Assembly: GCA_049304015.1 (NCBI GenBank)
Contig: JBAQNS010000016.1
Location: forward strand, 1 to 64,000
DNA from: JAIFWN01 sp049304015
GTDB lineage: Bacteria; Patescibacteriota; Minisyncoccia; Phycocordibacterales; Zambryskibacteraceae
DNA length: 64,000 nt
Direction of reading: 5' to 3'
In this document: positions 31,240-39,548 of the stretch, in pieces
Position numbering within the stretch: position 1 is the first letter of the stretch
Layout of the letters: every line of letters begins with the position of its first letter
Position numbers and translations under genes: made by a program
Notes under the pieces: model-generated
The model's input: the letters and a program-made list of their open reading frames with translations, nothing else
The model's database searches: none
What the model was told of the DNA's origin: nothing

Positions 31240-31307
31240 ATCCCGTTAGAAGTTTTGAGAATAATTTATTACATTTATAATTAACAAATGAATACTTCTA
31301 ACGGGAT
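31240..31307. promoter_or_regulatory. 14-bp inverted repeat enclosing a promoter
   Basis: ATCCCGTTAGAAGT (31240-31253) and ACTTCTAACGGGAT (31294-31307) are perfect complements 40 bases apart. Between them lie TATAAT (31276-31281) and the ATG of the DUF167 gene at 31288. It could be a paired operator or an RNA hairpin if transcription starts further upstream. Confidence 0.6.
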
Positions 31308-31563
31308 GAAGATTATAGTGAAAGCTAAGGCTGGAGCAAAACTTGAGAAGATAGAACGAGTAGATCAGCCAAGTTTAAATTTTGATAATGAGAAGTTAAG
31401 TCTGCCAGTCTACAAAGTATGGGTACGAGAACCTGCTGTAGACGGCAAAGCCAATAAAGCCATCATAAGAGTACTATCAGAACATTTTAAAGTAGCACCA
31501 TCGCTTATAACCCTCGTCTCTGGACAAATATCTAAGCAAAAGATTTTTGAAATAAGTTTATAG
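31288..31563 (+). CDS. DUF167/YggU family protein
   Basis: A 91-residue protein with the DUF167 layout: IIVKAKAGAKLEKIE, VWVREPAVDGKANKAIIRVLSEHFKV, ITLVSGQISKQKIFEI. The family's biochemical role is unknown. TATAAT ends 6 bases before the ATG, giving a leaderless mRNA; an ATG at 31306 is a possible alternative. The first codons lie inside the right arm of a 14-bp inverted repeat. The exonuclease gene follows after 14 bases with its own -10 box. Confidence 0.88.
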   Translation: MNTSNGMKIIVKAKAGAKLEKIERVDQPSLNFDNEKLSLPVYKVWVREPAVDGKANKAIIRVLSEHFKVAPSLITLVSGQISKQKIFEISL

Positions 31564-31577
31564 TGTAGAATAACTTT

Positions 31578-32285
31578 ATGGAATTAATATTTATAGATAC
31601 AGAAACCACCGGAGTAGATGTCACCACAGACAGATTGGTGCAAGTTTGTTATAGGGACTCTACGGGTATACACACAGAATATTTTAAACCACCGCTACCT
31701 ATGTCTGTGAAGTCTATGAGCATCACTCACATCACTGATGCGATGCTCGAAGACAAGCCATCTTTCTCAGACAGTCAGATGAAAAAGGATTTAATATTTC
31801 TTTTATCATCAGGAATTTTTGTCGCTCACAATGCGAAGTTTGATATAGCTATGCTTGAGAAGGAAGGAGTGAAAGCTGGACAATATATTTGTACACTACG
31901 AGTAGCCAAGAATTTGGATATAGAAGGCGCTATCCCTGAATATAGTTTGCAGTATTTGCGTTATCACTTTGGGCTAAATGTCGAAGGTAACCCGCATGAT
32001 GCAGAAGGAGATGTGAATGTCTTAGTGGCACTATTCAATAAACAACTAGAAGAAGTGATGAAGACTGTGCCAGATAGGGAAGAGGCTATTAAAAAAATGA
32101 TTGAAATATCAAATACTCCATCATTATATAAAGTATTCAATTTTGGTAAACATAAGGATGAGAAGATAAAGGACGTAGCTGTTTCTGACCGCGGTTACCT
32201 AGAATGGCTCTTAAACCAAAAGCTCTCAGCAGGGGAAGAGGACGAAGATTGGATTTTTACTTTGAAGTTTTATCTTGGTAAATAA
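31578..32285 (+). CDS. DEDDh 3'-5' exonuclease (DnaQ-like) with a C-terminal extension
   Basis: The 235-residue protein has the exonuclease motifs: FIDTETTGVD (Exo I), FVAHNAKFDIAML (Exo II) and HDAEGDVNVL (Exo III, with the His). This is the DNA polymerase III epsilon/RNase T type fold. A tail of about 70 residues follows (TPSLYKVFNFGKHKDEKIKDVAVSDRGYLEWLL), resembling the DUF3820-type add-on of some DnaQ-like proteins. It may proofread or trim nucleic acids. TAGAAT ends 6 bases before the ATG, so the start is probably leaderless. Confidence 0.88.
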   Translation: MELIFIDTETTGVDVTTDRLVQVCYRDSTGIHTEYFKPPLPMSVKSMSITHITDAMLEDKPSFSDSQMKKDLIFLLSSGIFVAHNAKFDIAMLEKEGVKAGQYICTLRVAKNLDIEGAIPEYSLQYLRYHFGLNVEGNPHDAEGDVNVLVALFNKQLEEVMKTVPDREEAIKKMIEISNTPSLYKVFNFGKHKDEKIKDVAVSDRGYLEWLLNQKLSAGEEDEDWIFTLKFYLGK

Positions 32286-32311
32286 CGGCTAATTATAGCC
32301 ACGAAACAAGC

Positions 32312-32340
32312 TTGACAATTTGTCTAGTGTATGCTATCTT
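32312..32340 (+). promoter_or_regulatory. promoter of the ABC-importer operon
   Basis: TTGACA (32312-32317), 17-base spacer, TATCTT (32335-32340). A 90-base leader follows with an AATGTC/GACATT hairpin (32356-32374) and a strong Shine-Dalgarno (AAAGGAGG). Confidence 0.78.
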
Positions 32341-32435
32341 AGCTGGCAGACTCTAAATGTCGATCTTTGACATTAAGTTTATCTACTATCATCCCGTATC
32401 ACCACGCAGTAAAACCAAAGGAGGTTTAAGTATGT

Positions 32436-32711
32436 ATGCCTAGCAAAGGCGAAGCGACAACTCTGAAGGCGGTGGTACAAAAGGTCGTCGATGGCAAACA
32501 CGGCTGCTATGCAGTTGCCACTTCAAGCAAAATTGAAGGATCCATTACGTTTTCGTTGGATCCGGACGTTTGGCAAGAAAAGGCAAAACCCCAAGAGGGT
32601 TACGAGGTTGTCCTTGGCGATATCAGGAAGAAGTCCGCTGGATGGCGGGCCCATTCCGCACGTTTCCTGAGGCCTGAAGATAAGGTCTCCAACAGCAGCA
32701 AAAAGCACTGA
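32436..32711 (+). CDS. small OB/beta-barrel-like hypothetical protein, first gene of the importer operon
   Basis: A 91-residue basic protein with an alternating beta pattern (ATTLKAVVQKVVDGKHGCYAVATSS...GSITFSLDPDVWQE...YEVVLGDIRKKSAGWRAHSARFL) that resembles a small OB-fold or cold-shock-like barrel; this is a shape guess, not a family match. The ATG at 32436 is chosen over an ATG four bases earlier, which stops after three codons. A strong Shine-Dalgarno lies upstream. It begins a GC-rich operon of six genes with short spacers. Confidence 0.6.
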   Translation: MPSKGEATTLKAVVQKVVDGKHGCYAVATSSKIEGSITFSLDPDVWQEKAKPQEGYEVVLGDIRKKSAGWRAHSARFLRPEDKVSNSSKKH

Positions 32712-32724
32712 GCAAGGAGCCAAC

Positions 32725-33360
32725 ATGGCCGGAAGAATCAAACAGTTTCTTGTTGATCAGAAATTGATCACAGGAGACGGTACACAATCTGGAAGCGCAG
32801 TGAAAGCTGCGCCGACACAGACTGCAAGTGTCGCCTCGATGCCACGCCCTGTGGCTACGGTGGGTGTAGCCGACACTGAATACGTCGGTGCCCTCCGTGA
32901 AGCGATGACGAAGTCAACAGTGAATGGATTTCAGGAATTCCAAGATCAACTCGGAATCTTTGAATCCGTTCCTGGAATGGACGAACCGATGCGTTTCCGC
33001 ACTGCTATCACAGCTCTCTCAAAGAGCTCTGGTATCAAGCGGGATCAAATCGTGAAGGCCTCCGAAGATCGTCTTCGGATTCTGGTCGCGGCGCGCGATG
33101 AATTCGCCCACACGATCGAGGAGCGTCGTAACCGAGAACTCGGCAGCAATGAGGCTGACTTGTCAGCCACTCGCGCCGAGATCGATACGAAGCGCAAGGA
33201 AATCCAGGAGCTTGAAGGCAAGCTCCAGCAACTCGAAGTCAAGAAGCAAACGATCAACCAGAAGCTCACAGCTGCAAGCACTGCTTTCGGCAATGCTTAT
33301 GCGGTTGTGGAAGCGGAGGTCAGATCGTTTGTCTCGAAGCTCACGCAGTATCTCACCTAG
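32725..33360 (+). CDS. coiled-coil accessory protein of the importer operon
   Basis: The 211-residue soluble protein has a low-complexity Ala/Thr/Val N-terminus (about 20-55), a helical middle domain (about 60-110) and a long coiled coil (about 115-185; ATRAEIDTKRKEIQELEGKLQQLEVKKQTI). It resembles PspA-like or TelA-neighbour coiled-coil proteins only in general shape. It starts 13 bases after the first gene with an AAGGAG box. Its place before a membrane coiled-coil protein and an ABC importer suggests a structural or regulatory part of that machine. Confidence 0.65.
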   Translation: MAGRIKQFLVDQKLITGDGTQSGSAVKAAPTQTASVASMPRPVATVGVADTEYVGALREAMTKSTVNGFQEFQDQLGIFESVPGMDEPMRFRTAITALSKSSGIKRDQIVKASEDRLRILVAARDEFAHTIEERRNRELGSNEADLSATRAEIDTKRKEIQELEGKLQQLEVKKQTINQKLTAASTAFGNAYAVVEAEVRSFVSKLTQYLT

Positions 33361-33380
33361 CAACCAGCAAGGAGTATCAC

Positions 33381-34433
33381 ATGAGTGAAGTCCCAGCTGT
33401 TCAAGTTCCTCTTCCCCTGAAAAATTGGGTGAAGGGAACGAACGGTGCCATGGCAGTTCTGAGTCTCGGTGCTGGTGCGATGATCGCCTACCTGGCGCTC
33501 CCCACCATCATCACGCTCCTCACGAATACTGCCATCGCTCTTGGTTGGCTCGTGGTTGTCGGTGCCATCGTTGGCGCCGGCTTCCTGATTCTGCCCATCA
33601 TCTTTCACCTGTGGCCGAAGATTCGGTACCAGCAGAAGGTGTGGGCACTCGCTATCGCTGAACAGATGGTCAAACGTGACCCTGTTCGGTGGTCGCAGAT
33701 CTACATTGATGACCTCAAGAAGAAGGCGCAAGCCCTTCTTGGTGCCATCACTCAGGCAGTCAAGTCTCTGATGACGGCAAAGCGCAAGCGCGATGAGAAC
33801 ATCAAGCTTCGCGACGATGCTCGAGCGAAGGCCCAGGCCGCTTACAAGGCGGGCAACCAGGCCGAGGCTGTTCGGTGGGAACGCGCTGCCAAGCGCAAGG
33901 ATGACGCCATCGCTCGTTCAGAGCGTTGGATTCAGATGCTCGAACTCATCGTTCGCGCTCTGAAGAAGCTGAGTTCAACCCTCGAGACCCGCATTGCGGA
34001 TCAGGAGGATGAGCTCAAGTCCTACATCGACGAGTACGAGACGGCTCAGCAGGTTGAACCCGGCATTCGTGCCGGCATGAATGCGTTGGCTCCCGATGAA
34101 GACCTGCGTCACATCAAGGAGTCGGCTATCAAGGAAATGACATCCAAGGCTGATGGCATGTACGCCGAACTTGAGATGACGATGGAGGCTTTCCAGCCTA
34201 TCATCTCTGCTCAGGATCTCGACGATGCCGCGGCATTCGAAAGGATGTCGAAGGCGTTTGCCCAGTGGGAAAAGGGCGTCGATTCGACGCTCCTCGGCCC
34301 TGGTGGCAAGCAGCAGCTCATCGCTGAAACGCTCGACCCGATGAATATCCTCAAGATCGAGGGTCCGCGTGGCGAGAAGATCCCTGTGGTCAAGGGAACG
34401 AGGGGAAGTTTCGACGATTTGATCGACCGGTAG
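33381..34433 (+). CDS. two-span membrane protein with long helical cytosolic part
   Basis: The 350-residue protein has two membrane helices at residues 20-75 (MAVLSLGAGAMIAYLALP... and LGWLVVVGAIVGAGFLILPIIFHL), then about 270 residues of charged helices with heptad character (KRDENIKLRDDARAKAQAAYKAGNQAEAVRWERAAKRKDD), and ends near VVKGTRGSFDDLIDR. No family is recognised with certainty. It starts 20 bases after the coiled-coil gene with an AAGGAG box. It probably forms a membrane-bound scaffold with that protein beside the importer; this is inferred from operon order only. Confidence 0.68.
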   Translation: MSEVPAVQVPLPLKNWVKGTNGAMAVLSLGAGAMIAYLALPTIITLLTNTAIALGWLVVVGAIVGAGFLILPIIFHLWPKIRYQQKVWALAIAEQMVKRDPVRWSQIYIDDLKKKAQALLGAITQAVKSLMTAKRKRDENIKLRDDARAKAQAAYKAGNQAEAVRWERAAKRKDDAIARSERWIQMLELIVRALKKLSSTLETRIADQEDELKSYIDEYETAQQVEPGIRAGMNALAPDEDLRHIKESAIKEMTSKADGMYAELEMTMEAFQPIISAQDLDDAAAFERMSKAFAQWEKGVDSTLLGPGGKQQLIAETLDPMNILKIEGPRGEKIPVVKGTRGSFDDLIDR

Positions 34434-34486
34434 TAGATAGACACATAGCGAAGTTAAGCATCCACAGCAAACACAGGAGCAACACA

Positions 34487-36049
34487 ATGCAGTTCAACAA
34501 CCGAAGGGGTTCAATCACCTTCAAGGGTGCGATGATCATGGCCGCATTCGGCTTCATCATCCTCGCCATCATCGGCTTCTTCGTCTACAAGACGGGTGGA
34601 GCCAGCAGGGTTTCCAGTGCCTTGAGCGACAGCCGCAACGGCACGCTCTCGAGCAAGGAGAAGAACAAGGTCATCCACGTCTGCGTCGTCACCTGGGGTG
34701 GCTACGCCGGCGGGCAGTATTTCAACGGCGGCTTCGAAGCGACGAAGGATTCGCGGTTCTACAAGGACTACGGCATCCTCGTTGACTTCCCGGTCATCGA
34801 CAACTTCGATGCATCGCGCAAGTCGTATCAGTCGGGGGAGTGCAATCTCCTCTGGCAGACGGCCGATGCGTTCTCGACGGAAGTCGGGAACCTGCAGAAG
34901 GCTGGTTTTGACCCGCGTGTGCTGTTCCAGTCCGACTGGTCTCGCGGTGGTGACCTCGTTGTCGCCAAGCGTGGGATCAACTCGGTGAACGATCTGCGAG
35001 GGAAGACTGTCGCGGTGGGCTACGGCACACCGTCGCACACCTTCCTTCTTCGGATGCTCGAAGCCGCCGGCATGTCGGTCAACGACGTGAAGATCGTGCA
35101 GGTTCCGAGTGCTGTCGATGCGGCCACGGCTTTCAAGTCTGGCCAGGTCGATGCGGCAATCGTTTGGTCACCCGATGACCAGGATTGCCTCAAGACCATC
35201 CCGGGTTCCAAGATTCTCACTTCGACGCGTGAAGCGACTCACATCATCGCCGATATTTTCTTCGGTGAACAGAAGTGGGCCGATGAACACAAGAAGGAGT
35301 TGGATGGACTCGAGGAAGGGTGGTTCAAGGGTGCTGCGGAAGTAAACACGAATCCCGAAGCTTTTGAGCAGGCGGTCAAGATTTTGGCCGTTGGTCTCAA
35401 GCAGCCCGAGGATTTCATGCGTACTGCCATCCGCAACGCCCGACTCAGTACGTACGGGGACAACGTGAACTTCTTCAACCTCAATGGCAACGCCACTGGG
35501 GTGACGGGAGAGAAGTTGTACCTCGAGACAGGCCGGCTGTTCCAGGCGAGCACCGATCTCGTGAGTTCGCTCCCTCCGTGGCGCGAAATTACGAACCTCG
35601 ACGCCCTGCGCTCCATCTCCCTCAAGGGGCCGGAGAACGCAGCTGAAGCTGAGGAACGGTATACGGTTGCTTCGGCGTCGGAGCGGAGAGCGGAAGCGCT
35701 TTCTGTGAAGCCGTTGCCGATCAACTTCGAGACGGGTTCGGCGACTCTCTCTGAGAACGCCAAGTCCTTGCTCGATCTCTTCGTGCCCACGCTCAATTCC
35801 TACAAGAATCGTGTGCGCATCGAAGGGAATACCGACAACAGCGGTTCTGCTGATGTGAATCGTCGGCTGTCGCTCGCTCGCGCGCGCGCAGCTCGCGATT
35901 ATTTCGTCAACGAGTACCATTTCGATGTCAACAGGTTCATCGTCGAGGGCAACGGGCCGGATAAGCCCGTCGCCACGAACGATACGCCTGAGGGCATGGC
36001 GAAGAATCGTCGGTCGGAGTTCCAGCTCATTGGGAATCCGATCAAGTAG
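34487..36049 (+). CDS. membrane-anchored substrate-binding protein fused to an OmpA-type peptidoglycan-binding domain
   Basis: This 520-residue fusion has an N-terminal anchor (about residues 14-36), a periplasmic-binding fold of the NMT1/SsuA/TauA type (about 60-350; HVCVVTWGGYAGG, DLRGKTVAVGYGTPSHTFLLRML, FKSGQVDAAIVWSPDD), and a C-terminal OmpA-type domain (about 405-515; INFETGSATLSENAK, VRIEGNTDNSGSADVNRRLSLARARAARDYF, NRRSEFQLI). OmpA domains bind peptidoglycan, so the binding protein may be tethered between membrane and wall. Permease and ATPase genes follow, but an intrinsic terminator stands in between, so this protein is expected in excess. Substrate unknown; taurine, nitrate and thiamine precursor are family precedents. 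Confidence 0.85.
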   Translation: MQFNNRRGSITFKGAMIMAAFGFIILAIIGFFVYKTGGASRVSSALSDSRNGTLSSKEKNKVIHVCVVTWGGYAGGQYFNGGFEATKDSRFYKDYGILVDFPVIDNFDASRKSYQSGECNLLWQTADAFSTEVGNLQKAGFDPRVLFQSDWSRGGDLVVAKRGINSVNDLRGKTVAVGYGTPSHTFLLRMLEAAGMSVNDVKIVQVPSAVDAATAFKSGQVDAAIVWSPDDQDCLKTIPGSKILTSTREATHIIADIFFGEQKWADEHKKELDGLEEGWFKGAAEVNTNPEAFEQAVKILAVGLKQPEDFMRTAIRNARLSTYGDNVNFFNLNGNATGVTGEKLYLETGRLFQASTDLVSSLPPWREITNLDALRSISLKGPENAAEAEERYTVASASERRAEALSVKPLPINFETGSATLSENAKSLLDLFVPTLNSYKNRVRIEGNTDNSGSADVNRRLSLARARAARDYFVNEYHFDVNRFIVEGNGPDKPVATNDTPEGMAKNRRSEFQLIGNPIK

Positions 36050-36057
36050 TTCTTTCT

Positions 36058-36111
36058 GTACTACACTCCGTAGTACGAGGGGTAGGGCTCTCGTAGTCCT
36101 ACCCCTTTTTT
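36058..36111 (+). terminator. hairpin plus intrinsic terminator inside the importer operon
   Basis: First GTACTAC/GTAGTAC (36058-36076), then GGGGTAGG/CCTACCCC (36079-36105) followed by six T. The permease gene starts 28 bases later without a new clear promoter, so partial read-through would keep permease and ATPase lower than the binding protein. Confidence 0.85.
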
Positions 36112-36138
36112 CTCAAGAGCAGAAAAAGGAGTAAAGCA

Positions 36139-36936
36139 ATGAGCATTGTCCTGAGGAGCAGACCAAGCTACAAAAGGGCAGTTATTGTCCAAGTAGTAGC
36201 TTATGGATTGTTTCTTTTTGGATGGTGGCTCGTAACTGCCGGGCTTGGATACATCAAACCCGGCATTCTGCCATCACCCACGAGTGTGATTACCTCGTTC
36301 ATTGCACTGCCGATGACTCGGGAGTTTTGGTTGAGCATGCGTTTCTCGCTCCTCATTACCATAGTGAGTAGCATTGAAGCTCTTTGCATCACCATACCTC
36401 TCGGTCTACTCATCGGTTTGCATCCGGACGCGCGAGCAATTTTCGAGAAGCCACTTGCGGCCCTGAGGTACCTACCTCTGACCGCACTTCTCGGAGTGTT
36501 CATGACTTGGTTTGGCTACAAGGTGAACATGAAGGTTCAGTTCTTGACCCTCAGCATCCTCGTTTATTTTCTGCCAGCATTCGTGGCTCGAATAGACGCG
36601 GTGACGACTGGTCACCTGAACACCATCAAGACACTAGGGGCCAACAATTGGCAAACGATCAAGAAGGTCTACTGGCCTTCAACGATCGGTCAATTCTTCA
36701 CCGACATGCGTGTGCTGTCTCCGATTGGATGGACCTACATCATTCTGGCTGAAACCATCAATCTCAACGATGGTGGCATTGGTCAGATGATTTTCTCTGC
36801 CAGCCGGAGGAGCCACATCGACGTCGCGTTTGCACTTCTGTTGCACATTGTCTGCATTGCGTTCATTCAAGACAAGGTGCTCATGTTTGCAGACAAAAAA
36901 ATCTTCCCGTACAAGTACGTGGGAGGTGATCGATGA
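36139..36936 (+). CDS. ABC transporter permease, SsuC/TauC-like
   Basis: The 265-residue membrane protein has six predicted spans and the binding-protein-dependent permease loop near LNTIKTLGANNWQTIKKVYWPS (EAA-type contact with the ATPase). LFGWWLVTAG and GILPSPTSVI near the N-terminus are typical of the nitrate/sulfonate/taurine group. GGAG stands seven bases before the ATG. It follows the in-operon terminator and overlaps the ATPase gene by four bases (ATGA). Confidence 0.9.
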   Translation: MSIVLRSRPSYKRAVIVQVVAYGLFLFGWWLVTAGLGYIKPGILPSPTSVITSFIALPMTREFWLSMRFSLLITIVSSIEALCITIPLGLLIGLHPDARAIFEKPLAALRYLPLTALLGVFMTWFGYKVNMKVQFLTLSILVYFLPAFVARIDAVTTGHLNTIKTLGANNWQTIKKVYWPSTIGQFFTDMRVLSPIGWTYIILAETINLNDGGIGQMIFSASRRSHIDVAFALLLHIVCIAFIQDKVLMFADKKIFPYKYVGGDR

Positions 36937-37760
36937 TTACCAACATTCCGTTCTTCGATGATCCCAACAAGGCGAACATCGTGGAGCTCAAGAACATTCG
37001 TCAGGCATATCCAACGCCAGACGGTAAGGAAGTGGTGGTCATCGACGGGTTGAACCTCTTGATTGAGGACATCCCGAACCAAGGACAGTTCATTTCTCTC
37101 CTTGGGAAGTCCGGGTGTGGCAAGTCTACGGTCCTCAATTACATTGCGGGACTGCAGACTCCCACCAGTGGGGAGATTCTTCTCCACGGAGTTCCCAAGA
37201 AGGAGTCGGACGTCGTTGGGATGGTGTTCCAGCAGTACTCATCCTTCGAATGGATGTCAGTACTCGAAAACGTCATGCTACCTCTCGAATTCAAGGGCGT
37301 GCCCAAGAAGGAGAGCAGGGAGCGTGCCATGGCCATGATTGCGGAGGTCGGCCTTTCGGGGCACGAGCACAAGTATGCTCAGACACCGACGCTTTCAGGT
37401 GGTCAACTCCAGCGAGTCGCAATTGCTCGGAGTCTCGTTTCAAATCCGGACATCATCCTCATGGATGAGCCGTTCGGCGCACTCGATGCCGTCACGAGGC
37501 ATCAGATTCAGATTCTGCTCGCGAAGCTCTGGGAGACCTACCAGTCGACCGTGATCTTCGTGACGCACTCTGAATCAGAGGCGGTGTTTCTTTCGGATCA
37601 GATCATGATCATGGCTCCCAATCCAGGGAGAATCATTCGTGAGATCAAGGTCGACCTGCCGTTCCACCGTGACAAGTCCACCAAGAGGACACCTCGCTTC
37701 ACAGAACTTGTTCGTGAAGTAGAGGATTCTCTGGAGTTCTCAATCACTGCGAACGGATAG
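36933..37760 (+). CDS. ABC transporter ATPase, SsuB/TauB-like
   Basis: The 275-residue ATPase has Walker A GKSGCGKST, Q-loop VFQQYSSFEW, signature LSGGQLQRVAIARSL, Walker B IILMDEPFGALD and H-loop FVTHSESEA. It drives the importer encoded with the permease and the OmpA-fused binding protein. A GGGAGGTG Shine-Dalgarno lies just before the ATG, which overlaps the permease stop codon. The gene ends the operon and a terminator follows 44 bases later. Confidence 0.95.
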   Translation: MITNIPFFDDPNKANIVELKNIRQAYPTPDGKEVVVIDGLNLLIEDIPNQGQFISLLGKSGCGKSTVLNYIAGLQTPTSGEILLHGVPKKESDVVGMVFQQYSSFEWMSVLENVMLPLEFKGVPKKESRERAMAMIAEVGLSGHEHKYAQTPTLSGGQLQRVAIARSLVSNPDIILMDEPFGALDAVTRHQIQILLAKLWETYQSTVIFVTHSESEAVFLSDQIMIMAPNPGRIIREIKVDLPFHRDKSTKRTPRFTELVREVEDSLEFSITANG

Positions 37761-37803
37761 CTCTTTCTACTCTTGGGCAACCTCGAGTTTTGTACATTTT
37801 CAG

Positions 37804-37833
37804 CCGCATATTCGAAAGGGTATGCGGTTTTTT
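37804..37833 (+). terminator. intrinsic terminator of the importer operon
   Basis: CCGCATA and TATGCGG arms around TTCGAAAGGG, followed by six T. Confidence 0.88.
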
Positions 37834-37856
37834 CTTTATCTAAAATTCTATAAACA

Positions 37857-37885
37857 TTGACATTCAATGGCTAAATTGCTATAGT
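37857..37885 (+). promoter_or_regulatory. promoter of the DEAD-box helicase gene
   Basis: TTGACA (37857-37862), 17-base spacer, TATAGT (37880-37885). The ATG is 12 bases after the -10, so the leader is only a few bases long. Confidence 0.85.
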
Positions 37886-37897
37886 AATGCCAAGATT

Positions 37898-39103
37898 ATG
37901 TATCAAAAGCGATCTTTCGGGCGCCCTAGTAGCTCTCGTTCATACAGCCCTCGACCCATGCAGCGTGGCCGACCTCAAAGCAGAGGACGAGCACCTCAAG
38001 GCCAACACCTCGATATCCGAAGCTTCATAAACAAAGCAGTGATCGTCGAAGAAGTTGATCATTTTATACCTGAACATGAATTCAGTGATTTTCTCATAGA
38101 CGAAAAGCTTAAAAAAAATATTGCCACTAAGGGTTACATCGCTCCAACTTCTATCCAAGACAGAACCATTCCTCATATCCTTAAGGGTCAAGATGTGGTG
38201 GGTATAGCCAATACAGGTACAGGTAAGACAGCAGCATTTCTCATACCCCTAATAAACAAAATGATGAAGGATCCATCACAATCTGTTTTGATTGTGGTAC
38301 CTACTCGTGAATTGGCCACTCAAATAAATGATGAATTAAAAGGTTTTGCCCCAGGCACCGGACTTTTCTCTGTAGTCTGTGTTGGAGGTACTCAAATGGG
38401 TCCACAACTTCGTGAACTAAAGTATAAAAATCACTTCATCATTGGTACTCCAGGGAGACTAAAAGATTTAATAGAAAGACGCGCTTTGGATTTATCCAAA
38501 ACCACCTCAGTAGTTCTAGACGAAGCAGACAGAATGCTTGATATGGGATTCATGCCTGATATGAAATTCATCATGGGCCAAATGCCCGCTGAGAGACACA
38601 CCTTATTTTTCTCTGCCACTATGTCCAAAGAGATAGAGAAACTTATCCACGAATTTTGCAGAGAACCGGTTTCAATTTCAGTAAAGACACAAGATACTTC
38701 AAAGAATGTTGACCAAGATATTGTGCGTATGAAAGCTGGGGAGGATAAACTTGTAGCTCTTGAGAATATTCTCAAACACGAAGGTTCAAATAAAGTTTTG
38801 ATTTTTGGAAGGACTAAACACGGTGTAGAGAGATTGGCCAAAACACTTTCAACCCGAGGTTTCCTTGCAGACTCAATCCATGGGGACAAGAGCCAAGGAC
38901 AGAGACAACGTGCCCTTGATGCTTTCAAAACCAATAAAATTAAAATTTTAGTGGCTACAGATGTGGCCGCCCGAGGGCTCGACATCCCTAAAGTTTCCCA
39001 TGTTATCAACTATGACCTTCCTGCTACTTATGAAGATTATATCCATAGAATAGGCCGTACTGGTCGTGCAGGGGAGACAGGCAAAGCTCTCACTTTTGTC
39101 TAA
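37898..39103 (+). CDS. DEAD-box RNA helicase
   Basis: An ATP-dependent RNA helicase of 401 residues. A basic, Arg/Ser/Pro-rich N-terminal tail (about 1-40) precedes the core: Q motif YIAPTSIQDRTIP, Walker A ANTGTGKT, PTRELATQ, TPGRL, DEAD in VVLDEADRMLDMGF, SATMS, and helicase C motifs ATDVAARGLD and HRIGRTGRAG. The protein stops soon after the core with almost no C-terminal tail. RhlE/CsdA-type functions in ribosome assembly or RNA decay are likely. Its promoter is a near-perfect sigma70-type site and its leader is very short. Confidence 0.95.
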   Translation: MYQKRSFGRPSSSRSYSPRPMQRGRPQSRGRAPQGQHLDIRSFINKAVIVEEVDHFIPEHEFSDFLIDEKLKKNIATKGYIAPTSIQDRTIPHILKGQDVVGIANTGTGKTAAFLIPLINKMMKDPSQSVLIVVPTRELATQINDELKGFAPGTGLFSVVCVGGTQMGPQLRELKYKNHFIIGTPGRLKDLIERRALDLSKTTSVVLDEADRMLDMGFMPDMKFIMGQMPAERHTLFFSATMSKEIEKLIHEFCREPVSISVKTQDTSKNVDQDIVRMKAGEDKLVALENILKHEGSNKVLIFGRTKHGVERLAKTLSTRGFLADSIHGDKSQGQRQRALDAFKTNKIKILVATDVAARGLDIPKVSHVINYDLPATYEDYIHRIGRTGRAGETGKALTFV

Positions 39104-39161
39104 TTATCGTTCTGCTTATAGTTTTCTGGTACTATACATTATTATTATTTAGTTTAAAAAA

Positions 39162-39548
39162 ATGAATTTACTCTTTATTATTGGTCGCATTATTTTAGGA
39201 GGTTATTTTCTTATGAATGCATATAATCACTTGTTCAAATCAGCTGGCCTAGTTGGTTATGCAGAATCTAAGAAAGTACCTACAGCCAAGACAGCAGTCA
39301 TAGGTTCAGGTATCCTACTCCTATTAGGTGGTCTATCTATTCTTTTTGGTGTAAGCACAAACACAGGTATTGCCCTTCTTGTACTATTCTTAATACCTGT
39401 CAGCTTCATGATGCACGCTTTTTGGAAGGAGACAGATCCAATGAAAAAGATGGGGGAACAAGTAGCATTTACTAAAAATATGGCCATCCTCGGTGGTCTT
39501 CTTATGCTTCTCTCTCTAGCTACTCCTTGGGCAAACTCTCTTAGTTAA
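39162..39548 (+). CDS. DoxX family membrane protein
   Basis: The 128-residue protein has four predicted membrane helices and the DoxX pattern: IIGRIILGGYFLMNAYNHLFK at the N-terminus, KTAVIGSGILLLLGGLSILFG, and HAFWKETDP before the last span. The family is linked to redox or membrane functions, but its activity is unclear. It overlaps the convergent LOG-family gene by eight bases. Confidence 0.85.
   Translation: MNLLFIIGRIILGGYFLMNAYNHLFKSAGLVGYAESKKVPTAKTAVIGSGILLLLGGLSILFGVSTNTGIALLVLFLIPVSFMMHAFWKETDPMKKMGEQVAFTKNMAILGGLLMLLSLATPWANSLS

Noticed and set aside
35168..35920. 250-residue open frame on the minus strand, and a 185-residue one beside it
   Set aside because: Shadows of the GC-rich binding-protein/OmpA fusion gene, where long antisense frames are expected.
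32312..37833. GC-rich operon as an assembly chimera
   Set aside because: Similar GC-rich units are scattered at more than six other places and are neatly bounded by promoters and terminators, which misassembly would not produce; read depth cannot be checked here.
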